DNA of 64,000 bases, taken from contig JAHBWZ010000004.1 in NCBI GenBank assembly GCA_019636755.1, forward strand, positions 357,241-421,240. Reading direction: 5' to 3'. The stretch is from Phycisphaeraceae bacterium (GTDB lineage: Bacteria > Planctomycetota > Phycisphaerae > Phycisphaerales > SM1A02). Below are positions 57,893 through 64,000 of this stretch, piece after piece. The notes under the pieces are model-generated. The model was not told where the DNA came from and did not search any database. It worked only from the letters and a program-made list of their open reading frames with translations. The position numbers were made by a program, and so were the translations under genes. How positions within the stretch are numbered: position 1 is the stretch's first letter; each line of letters starts with the position of its first letter.

Positions 57893-59026
57893 ATGCTCCT
57901 CATCGATCTGTCGCGGCGCATCGGCGGCCGTCTTGTCGGAAACGGCGACACGCAGGTGACGGGGTGCGCGCCGATCCAGACGGCCGGCCCGACGGACCTT
58001 GCCTTCGTTGCGAACCGGCGATACCTGCGCCATCTCTCCACCACGCGCGCGGGGGCCGTGCTGGTCGGCGAGGACGTCTCCTGTCCGGCCGACCTGCCGC
58101 ACATCGTCTGCGCTGATCCGTATTTCGCGTTCCGCAACGCGCTGATCGCACTCGTCGGATTCAGGCAGCATCCGGACGCCGGCGACTTCGTGACACCGGA
58201 ACCGCGCCCGACGACCGGTCCGCTCAGCGCGATCCATCCGCTGGCGACGGTACACGCGACCGCGTCGATCCACCCGTTCGTGACGGTCAGCCGCGGAGCC
58301 GCGATCGGAGCCCGCACCGTGCTCTACCCGGGGGTCTTCATCGGCCCGGACGCGGTGATCGGCGCGGACTGCGTGCTCTTCCCCAACGTCACCGTCTACG
58401 ACGGCTGCCGGCTCGGCGATCGCGTCACGCTGCACGCGGGAACCGTCATCGGCCAGGACGGGTTCGGCTACGCGACGCACGCCGGTGCGCACCACAAGAT
58501 CCCGCAGAGCGGCACCGTCGTGGTGGAGGACGACGTGGAGATGGGCGCCGGATGCGCGGTCGAGCGCGCCGCGATCGGCGAGACGCGGATCGGCGCCGGC
58601 ACCAAGTTCGCAGACCTGATCTCGATCGGACACGGCACGACGATCGGCCGGCACTGCCTGCTCGTCTCGCTGGTCGGCATCTCCGGCTCGGTGGAGATCG
58701 GCAACTACGTCGTCCTGGGGGGCCAGGTCGGCGTCACCGGCCATCTCCGGATCGGGGACGGGGTGCAGGCGGCGGGCCGGTCCGCCATCGCGACGGACAT
58801 CGAACCCGGACGCAAGGTCGGCGGCGCCCCGGCCATCGACCTGGACCAGTCCAAGCGCAACCTGCTTGCCGCCCGCGACCTCTACGGGCTTGCGAAGCGT
58901 GTGCGGCAGCTCGAGCGCCGCATCGAACGCGCCGGACTCGCCGGCGCCGATGGCACGATCGACGACGCCGGCGAGCCCGGTGGCGATGCACCGACAGGAT
59001 CCGCGGGATCCGCCGCCAGGGACTGA
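57893..59026 (+). CDS. lpxD: UDP-3-O-acylglucosamine N-acyltransferase (copy 2)
   Basis: 377 residues. The uridine-binding domain is clear (CAPIQTAGPTDLAFVANRRYLRHLSTTRAGAVLVGED), then hexapeptide repeats with IGQDGFGYATHAGAHHKIPQ, VVVEDDVEMGAGCAVERAAIGE, and the catalytic-His segment DLISIGHGTTIGRHCLLVS, GHG where most LpxD have GHN and copy 1 has AHN. The C-terminal helix LLAARDLYGLAKRVRQLERRIE is typical, with a Gly/Asp tail. This copy stands outside the main lpx cluster, divergent from bamA. Whether it uses another acyl chain is unknown. Confidence 0.9.
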   Translation: MLLIDLSRRIGGRLVGNGDTQVTGCAPIQTAGPTDLAFVANRRYLRHLSTTRAGAVLVGEDVSCPADLPHIVCADPYFAFRNALIALVGFRQHPDAGDFVTPEPRPTTGPLSAIHPLATVHATASIHPFVTVSRGAAIGARTVLYPGVFIGPDAVIGADCVLFPNVTVYDGCRLGDRVTLHAGTVIGQDGFGYATHAGAHHKIPQSGTVVVEDDVEMGAGCAVERAAIGETRIGAGTKFADLISIGHGTTIGRHCLLVSLVGISGSVEIGNYVVLGGQVGVTGHLRIGDGVQAAGRSAIATDIEPGRKVGGAPAIDLDQSKRNLLAARDLYGLAKRVRQLERRIERAGLAGADGTIDDAGEPGGDAPTGSAGSAARD

Positions 59027-59040
59027 GTCCGGCGCGCGAC

Positions 59041-59088
59041 CACCGCCCGGTGCCACTCGCTCGAAAGCGCCCGCGGCACCGGGCGGTG
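59041..59088. terminator. Perfect 14-bp hairpin with an inner tetraloop hairpin
   Basis: CACCGCCCGGTGCC (59041-59054) pairs exactly with 59075-59088. The 20-nt loop contains CGCT-CGAA-AGCG, a second small stem. It lies 14 bp after lpxD copy 2 and 52 bp from the end of the convergent small gene. No U tract. Confidence 0.6.
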
Positions 59089-59140
59089 CAGATCCGGCCA
59101 TCGCGCCGGGCAGGGCCCGGCCCGCGCCGTCCGCCGGGAA

Positions 59141-59305
59141 TCAGAGCAGCGCGCCGACGAGCAAGCCGAGCGCCAGGGCTGCGAACGCCAGCCGCATGAG
59201 CGACTCCTCCGCGCTCCGGCCGGCCCGGCCGACGGTCCCGCAGCCCACCGGACCCGACTTCAACTCCGGCCCTGCTCCTGTGACGCGTCCGCTCGTGTTC
59301 CGCAT
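59141..59305 (-). CDS. Small membrane protein, 54 aa
   Basis: The ATG at 59305 has an excellent GGAGGAGGAG Shine-Dalgarno ending 5 nt upstream, the main evidence that this is real. The first 36 residues are polar, Gly/Arg-rich with one Cys (TSGRVTGAGPELKSGPVGCGTVGRA); the last 18 are a hydrophobic helix MRLAFAALALGLLVGALL that ends the protein, a tail-anchor layout. The function is unknown. The 267 bp between it and gcvT hold no other gene. Confidence 0.5.
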   Translation of the reverse strand: MRNTSGRVTGAGPELKSGPVGCGTVGRAGRSAEESLMRLAFAALALGLLVGALL

Positions 59306-59558
59306 GCCCTCTCCTCCTCCGAGTGAGGACGAATGGTCGAATGCAGCCCGGCCGGACACCAGCCTCGACGCGCCGGCCGGACCCCGGTCCGGCGCCCTGG
59401 CGCGGCTGGGCAGACGGGATCACGGCCTGGTGCCCGTGACGGCGCCTCCGCAGCGTCCTTCCCGGACGCCTCCGACGGGCGCGGGCGGCGTCCCGCGGAC
59501 CGCGATGCGTTCACGCGGCGCCTCGACCGGGCGCCGCCCGGCGCCGGCGGCCGTCCGA

Positions 59559-59564
59559 TACCCT
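59559..59564 (+). promoter_or_regulatory. Putative gcvT -10 element
   Basis: TACCCT ends 8 nt before the gcvT ATG at 59573. There is no Shine-Dalgarno in between, so a leaderless message is likely. Confidence 0.4.
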
Positions 59565-59572
59565 TGACCGTC

Positions 59573-60760
59573 ATGACGACCGACGCCTCTGCCACGCCCG
59601 CCGCCGCCGCCGCCGCGACCTCCGCGCCCCTGCTCGAAACGCCGCTGCACGATCTGCACGTCGACCTCGGCGCGAAGATGGTGGACTTCACCGGCTGGCA
59701 CATGCCGCTCCACTACGGCTCGATCGTCGATGAGCACCACCAGATCCGGCAGCGCGGCGGGTTCTTCGACGTCTCGCACATGGGCCGGTTTGAGTTCAGC
59801 GGACGCGACGCCGCGCGCTTCCTCGAGCGCGTCTGCACACGCGCCATCCACGACATGCAGCCCGGGCAGGCCCGGTATTCGCTCGTCTGCAATGAACAGG
59901 GCGGCTGCCGCGACGACGTCCTGGTCTATCGCATCGCCGAGGCCGAGTTCCTGATGGTCTGCAACGCGGCGAACCGCGCGAAACTGATCGAGCACTTCGC
60001 CGCCGTCCGCGAAGGCATGGTCTTCCGGTTCGAGGACATCACGATGCGCACCGCCATGGTCGCGGTGCAGGGACCGCAGGTGATGGATCTCATCCGGCGC
60101 CATTCGACGGAGATTCCCTCGCTCAAGCGCTATCGCTTCTGCCGGAAGAACCTGCTCGGACTGGAGATGACGATCTCCCGCACCGGCTACACGGGCGAGG
60201 ACGGCGTGGAGATCATCTTCCCGACCGGGAACGCCATCGCGCGCACCGTGCTGCGGCGCGGCATGTCGGAACTGGCGCAGCTGGGCGAGGCGATGAAGCC
60301 CGCGGGGCTGGGCGCCCGTGACAGCCTTCGACTGGAGGCATCCATGGCGCTGTACGGCCACGAGATCACCGAGGACATCGATCCGCTCTCGGCGTGCCTG
60401 GACTTCGCCGTCACGCTGACCAAGGGCGACGGCGACGGCGCCCCGGTCCGGTTCATCGGACAGGATGCACTGGAGCGGATCCGCCGCGACGGCCTCCGCC
60501 GCCGCCTGGTCGGACTTGAACTGGACGGTCGGCGCGCCGCCCGCCAGGGCATGGCGATCATCCGACCCGGCGGAAACGACCATGCCGGCATCATCACGAG
60601 CGGATGCCTCAGCCCGACGCTCGATCGGTCGATCGCCATGGGCTTCATCGATGTCGCGCTCAGCGAGCCCGGCACACCGGTCTCCATCGATCTCGGGCGC
60701 CGCCAGGAGTCCGCGCGCGTGGTGACGATGCCGTTCTACAGGGCGGGCGCGAGGGCATAG
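59573..60760 (+). CDS. gcvT: Glycine cleavage system T protein (aminomethyltransferase)
   Basis: 395 residues from the ATG at 59573; the longer frame upstream is Pro/Arg-rich and has no homology. GcvT transfers the methylene carbon of glycine from lipoyl-GcvH to tetrahydrofolate. Conserved blocks: LHDLHVDLGAKMVDFTGWHMPLHYG, RGGFFDVSHMGRFEFSG, QARYSLVCNEQGGCRDDVLVYR, VAVQGPQ, SRTGYTGEDGVEIIF, LGARDSLRLEASMALYGHEI and ITSGCLSPTLDRSIAMGFID. An Ala-rich stretch of about 20 residues leads the protein. Other gcv genes are not in the window. Confidence 0.94.
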   Translation: MTTDASATPAAAAAATSAPLLETPLHDLHVDLGAKMVDFTGWHMPLHYGSIVDEHHQIRQRGGFFDVSHMGRFEFSGRDAARFLERVCTRAIHDMQPGQARYSLVCNEQGGCRDDVLVYRIAEAEFLMVCNAANRAKLIEHFAAVREGMVFRFEDITMRTAMVAVQGPQVMDLIRRHSTEIPSLKRYRFCRKNLLGLEMTISRTGYTGEDGVEIIFPTGNAIARTVLRRGMSELAQLGEAMKPAGLGARDSLRLEASMALYGHEITEDIDPLSACLDFAVTLTKGDGDGAPVRFIGQDALERIRRDGLRRRLVGLELDGRRAARQGMAIIRPGGNDHAGIITSGCLSPTLDRSIAMGFIDVALSEPGTPVSIDLGRRQESARVVTMPFYRAGARA

Positions 60761-60837
60761 CACGGCGGGCCGCCCGGCGCGCCCGCTGCGGCGGCGGCAT
60801 GCCGCGCGGCCGACGCGCACGGGGCGCACGGTCGCGC

Positions 60838-61842
60838 TCAGATGGCCGGCGGCACCGGGGGCTCGGTCCCGGGCCTTGCGGTCCCGGACCCGTTCGTGTC
60901 GACCGCGCCGTTCTCCACCTTGCGCGGGCGGCGACGCGACCGTCGCTTCGGCGCCGCGGCGCCTGCGGATTCCTTCGCCGCGGCGGCGTCCCGGAATCGA
61001 AGCGGGCGGCGCGAGGGTTCGCCCATCAGGTGGGCCTGGAGGCGCTTCAGTGCATCGACCTCGATCTGCCGGACGCGCTCCCGGGTCAGCCCGACTTCGC
61101 GCCCGATCTCCTTGAGCGTCAGAGGCTCCTGGCCTTCCAGTCCGAAGCGCAGCCGAAGCACGCGCGCATCTCGTTCGTCGATCGCGTCGAGCAGTTCGAC
61201 GATCGTGTCGAACTCCTCGCGCGTCGCCACGGTCTCCTCGGGCCGATCCTGCTGGGTATCGGCGAAGAGTTCGCTGAGATCGACGGTGCGGCCGTCCTTG
61301 TCCACCGGCCCCTGCCCGGTCGAGTGGAATGCCTTCATCGCGCGCCGGATGATCTGCATCTTCTTGTGCGAGACGCCCATCTGTTTCGCCAGTTCCGTCA
61401 TCGTCGGCGGCCGGCCGTGCTCCTCCTCCAGGCGACGCGAGCACTCCTTCCAGCGGGCGATCAGTTCCACCATGTACGCCGGGATGTGGATCGGCTGCAC
61501 GGCGTTGATCAGCGTCCGCTTGATCGCCTGCTTGATCCACCACGAGGCATACGTGGAGAACCGGGCCCCCTGCGCCGGATCGAAGCCCTCGACCGCCCGG
61601 ATGAGACCGATGTTGCCTTCTTCGATCAGATCGGCGAGCGGCAGGCCGCGGTGGACGTAGTTCTTGCTGATGGAGACGACGAGCCTGAGGTTCGCCTTGA
61701 TCATCCGCTCCTTCGAGGCCTGGCAGCACTCGTTGATGATGCGCCAGCCCAGCTCACGCTCCTCGGTCGCCGTCAGCAGACTCACTTCGTTGATCTGCCG
61801 AAGGTAGACGTGAAGGTCGCTCTGGAACGTCGATCGCGACAT
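60838..61842 (-). CDS. RNA polymerase sigma-70 factor (RpoD/SigA-like, group 1/2)
   Basis: 334 residues, GGAG 6 nt before the ATG. Regions in order: 1.2 ([24 protein letters not shown]), 2 ([56 protein letters not shown]), 3 ([34 protein letters not shown]) and 4 ([27 protein letters not shown]). Region 1.1 is absent and it is shorter than a full RpoD, so it could be an alternative or a short primary sigma. A basic, Pro-rich C-terminal tail of about 55 residues is unusual. The HTH of region 4 is intact, so -35 recognition should be normal. Confidence 0.92.
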   Translation of the reverse strand: MSRSTFQSDLHVYLRQINEVSLLTATEERELGWRIINECCQASKERMIKANLRLVVSISKNYVHRGLPLADLIEEGNIGLIRAVEGFDPAQGARFSTYASWWIKQAIKRTLINAVQPIHIPAYMVELIARWKECSRRLEEEHGRPPTMTELAKQMGVSHKKMQIIRRAMKAFHSTGQGPVDKDGRTVDLSELFADTQQDRPEETVATREEFDTIVELLDAIDERDARVLRLRFGLEGQEPLTLKEIGREVGLTRERVRQIEVDALKRLQAHLMGEPSRRPLRFRDAAAAKESAGAAAPKRRSRRRPRKVENGAVDTNGSGTARPGTEPPVPPAI

Positions 61843-62384
61843 GAAGGCTCCGTGGGGTCTCGGGCACCTTCGTGCCCGCGTCGATCGTATGTCGACGATG
61901 CAGCACGCTCCTTGGTGCCGCGGGAGAGATGGGACTTCGCGCTATTCGCCGTCGATTCGATCCGGGATGCAGACGAGTGGGGCCCGCACGCGCCCCCGCA
62001 CGCACCGACGGGACCGGTCGGACGTCCATGGACGCACACCCGGATCGCCTCTCCGCACTCCGGCGCGGAAGAGGATACCCGACGGTCGAGGTTCTCGGAA
62101 CGTGATGCAAATCAGTCCAGACACGCGAGTTGCGTCGGATCGAACCGGTCCTCGCTGAAGCGTCGGCGTCCATCCCCGGCTCGGTGCCCCCGGATCGGCC
62201 CGCGTACCCGGCGGCGTCTTCCAGCGACCCGCCCACGCCGGCGTGTTCCCGGTCCCGCGCCGGCTCCGGCGGCGGCGCTCCGCACTGTCGCGCGGACGCG
62301 CGCGATCACCGCTCACGCCGCCCGGCCCAACCATCCGATGGTCCCGCAGCGGACGCCGATCCCCGCCCACCGCACGACGCCGAC
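61843..62384. other. Divergent intergenic region, 542 bp
   Basis: It separates the sigma factor gene from the UVR-motif gene. I see no gene. In the part that becomes the sigma mRNA leader are two short perfect inverted repeats: GGGCAC-CTTC-GTGCCC (about 61859-61874) and CGTCGA...TCGACG (about 61877-61895). The rest, nearer the UVR gene, is Pro/Ser/Arg-coding-like in every frame, typical of noncoding high-GC DNA. Confidence 0.35.
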
Positions 62385-63125
62385 ATGGACAGTTTCGACC
62401 TGACACCCATCCTCGCCGCCTGGCCGCACGATCCCGGACGGCTGAGCGTCCGCCGGTTCCCGGGCCTCGACGGACGGGAGAAACTCCAGATCCGGCTGGA
62501 ACTGGGCATCATCCAGATGGATGCCCAGGGGCGCCCGGACGGAGCACCATCGCTGCTCGATCTCCATGAGGCACAACTGGACCGGTACGTCCGGACGGGC
62601 GGCCAGCCGACCGCGTTCGTCCTCTCCCCGGACGAGTGCCGCGCCCTCCGGGACGAGGCGGCGCAGTATCACCACCGAGCGACGGCGTACTTCTCGCTGA
62701 GCGACTTCCCCGCCGTCGTCCGGGACTGCCGGCGCAGCCTGGCGCTGTTCGATCTCTGCCGGATGCACGCGTCGGAAGAAGCGGATCAGACCGCGCTGGA
62801 GCGGTTCCGTCCGCAGGTGATCATGATGCGGACCCGGGCGGAAGCGGAGGCGGCCATGCAGGCGGGTGTCCCGCGCGATGCACTCGCGGCGCTGGATGCC
62901 GGCATCTCCGAGATCCAGCGGCACCTGCACGAGGCCGGGGAGCCGGGCAGCGCGGAGCACTCCAATGAACTCGCGCTCCTCTCCAGCATGCGCGAAGTCC
63001 TGATGCCGCGCCTTCCTGCCAGCCAGCGCAGCGAACTGGAGGCACGGCTGCGCGCGGCGATCGCCGCGGAGAACTACGAACTGGCGGCGATCCTGCGGGA
63101 TGAGATCCGCCAGTTGCGGGGATAG
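62385..63125 (+). CDS. UVR-motif (UvrB/UvrC-type) protein
   Basis: 246 residues from the ATG at 62385; the open frame upstream to 62130 is Pro/Ser-rich and unlikely coding. The main body is helical and tetratricopeptide-like (ALRDEAAQYHHRATAYFSLSDFPAVVRDCRRSLALFDLCRM), and the C-terminus ELEARLRAAIAAENYELAAILRDEIRQLRG is a UVR motif, a helical hairpin that in UvrB and UvrC mediates their contact and also occurs in ClpC-linked McsA proteins. The N-terminal 90 residues (FDLTPILAAWPHDPGRLSVRRFPGLDGREKLQIRLELGI) are conserved-looking but unassigned. The function is unknown, perhaps an adaptor. Confidence 0.8.
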   Translation: MDSFDLTPILAAWPHDPGRLSVRRFPGLDGREKLQIRLELGIIQMDAQGRPDGAPSLLDLHEAQLDRYVRTGGQPTAFVLSPDECRALRDEAAQYHHRATAYFSLSDFPAVVRDCRRSLALFDLCRMHASEEADQTALERFRPQVIMMRTRAEAEAAMQAGVPRDALAALDAGISEIQRHLHEAGEPGSAEHSNELALLSSMREVLMPRLPASQRSELEARLRAAIAAENYELAAILRDEIRQLRG

Positions 63126-63351
63126 CCGCATGCACCCGGTGGACGAGATGGATCCCCCGGAAGTCCGGGCGCACGACCGGATGCCGCCACCGTGACCGCG
63201 GTGGTCACGACGCTCCTGCCGTGGAGAACCACGCACGTTCCCGCAGACCGGCACCGACCCGCCGCCGCCGATCCTGCGTTCGCGTGCGCGTGCGAGCGCA
63301 TGTACCCGTTCGAGCACGGGCAGAATCGCGCGCAGCGCGGCCGTTTCGTCG

Positions 63352-63683
63352 GTCGAGCAGTCAACGCTTGCTGCTCGCGCTGGAGCCGGACCGGTTCACC
63401 GCGAAGAACACGAGGGTCACGAAGGGGTCACGGGGCAGGAACGGTCGGGATCCTGCTCGATTGGCACGCGCGCGCTCATTCGAGACACGGTACTGATGCC
63501 CCAGGATGGCATGAACCTCGATGACGCTTCCGATCTCACCTTGACTCGATCTGATCTGCCCTGCTCTGCTCTGCGCCCTCTGTGCCCTCTCTGTCAATTC
63601 TTCCGTATGCAGCGAATGCGCGCACGCCGAGGACGGCGATTCATGCACGCCTTCGTGTCCTTCGTGCTCTTCGTGGTGAACTC
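63352..63683. repeat. Dispersed repeat cluster (locus 3)
   Basis: 63352-63429 is an ungapped 78% match to 54961-55038; its minus strand reads CCTTCGTG...CTTCGCGGTGAA. Two plus-strand units follow: CTCTGCTCTGCGCCCTCTGT at 63564 and on, and CCTTCGTGTCCTTCGTGCTC at 63650-63683 ending GTGGTGAACTC. The units at 63352-63429 and 63650-63683 are inverted to each other. The interval 63126-64000 otherwise contains no clear gene. Confidence 0.6.
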
Positions 63684-63844
63684 ATCTGCGTTCGGAGAGA
63701 GGCCCCCGGAGTGGACGGCGCGACTGACCGTGGCGCCGTCGGGACCATGGGCGCGCCTCCGGCTCCGAAGGAGCCGCGGTCGGTAGCCACGAGTGCAGCG
63801 CAGCGGAACTCGTGGAGGGCGTCCGATCGCACGGACTCGACCGC

Positions 63845-64000
63845 ATGGTTCCTGTCTGCGACCTGGAAGCGCCCGCCGAACGACTGCCGATTCACCGCGA
63901 CGGCCGGCCCGCGTGCCACTTCTCGATCCCCCGGCATGCGGCGGACACGCACTCGCTTCTCGAGGCAGCGGCCGCCGCGTGCGAGAGCCCGTCCGTTACC
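63845..64000 (+). CDS. Possible start of a gene running off the window
   Basis: From the ATG at 63845 the frame stays open to the edge (52 codons; it is also open upstream to about 63782). The residues MVPVCDLEAPAERLPIHRDG then CHFSIPRHAADTHSLLEAAA look protein-like and codon third positions are GC-rich. There is no clear Shine-Dalgarno and no family match, and the region just before resembles repeat DNA, so this is a weak call. Confidence 0.25.
   Translation, partial: MVPVCDLEAPAERLPIHRDGRPACHFSIPRHAADTHSLLEAAAAACESPSVT

Noticed and set aside
1..64000. tRNA, rRNA, CRISPR arrays, insertion sequences and prophage genes
   Set aside because: Looked for by eye on both strands (T-arm sequence GGTTCRA, repeat-spacer periodicity, transposase and integrase motifs); none was seen.

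Overview
The window is about 70% GC, gene-dense, and most likely a chromosomal segment of a planctomycete, probably of the Phycisphaerae. This is inferred from an LpxC-FabZ fusion, a membrane protein ending in a CxxCGxxL/CxxCG zinc ribbon, a secreted protein with a variant PEP-CTERM tail, a 1412-residue PQQ-type beta-propeller protein, and large secreted alpha-helical proteins of no known family. I found no rRNA, tRNA, insertion sequence, prophage or CRISPR array.

Layout. 1-4 kb: a zinc-ribbon, membrane-anchored protein cut by the window edge, and two small membrane proteins. 4.1-7.1 kb: tspO, uvsE and an SDR/DUF2867 gene, packed like an operon. 7.4-9.9 kb: lipB divergent from lpxA, which overlaps a metallo-beta-lactamase-fold gene. 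10-15 kb: a secreted unknown coupled to a family 4 glycosyltransferase, truA, and a PEP-CTERM-like protein, then about 0.9 kb without genes. 16-20.3 kb (minus): phoU, a UDP-sugar pyrophosphorylase, dedA, and a fusion of an archaeal-adenylate-kinase-like half to a deoxyribosyltransferase-like half. 20.4-22.7 kb: pdxJ-dapA-nudix with start/stop overlaps. 23-26 kb: a LPS-core-type family 2 glycosyltransferase coupled to a phosphohexomutase. 26-32 kb: a PTPS/QueD-like gene without catalytic residues, ppk1, two gene remnants, and ppsA. 32-36 kb: a formate/nitrite channel, a secreted protein, a TetR regulator divergent from an OsmC-like gene across a perfect palindrome, and an RRM protein with a small basic partner. 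36-42 kb (minus): pilT, pilC, two pseudopilins and a PilX-like protein. 42-47.6 kb: a LEA14-like protein divergent from the PQQ protein, then an extremely acidic protein. 47.7-59 kb: an envelope block with a second lpxA, lpxC-fabZ, lpxD, two ompH/skp genes, bamA and a second lpxD. 59-64 kb: a small membrane protein, gcvT, a sigma-70 factor, a UVR-motif protein and a repeat-rich intergenic tail.

How the genes fit together. The early lipid A pathway (two LpxA, LpxC-FabZ, two LpxD), the OMP machinery (BamA, two Skp-like chaperones), sugar-nucleotide and hexosamine-phosphate enzymes and two glycosyltransferases show a diderm envelope with a lipid-A-type molecule. PhoU and Ppk1 point to phosphate homeostasis. 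Two sequence-wide patterns recur. First, at least nine genes have a TANNNT-type -10 hexamer only 6-10 nt before the start codon, suggesting leaderless transcripts. Second, transcription units often end at long, perfect GC hairpins without a U tract. Intergenic DNA at 3.3, 55 and 63.5 kb carries inverted copies of a CTCTGTG/CTTCGTG repeat family.
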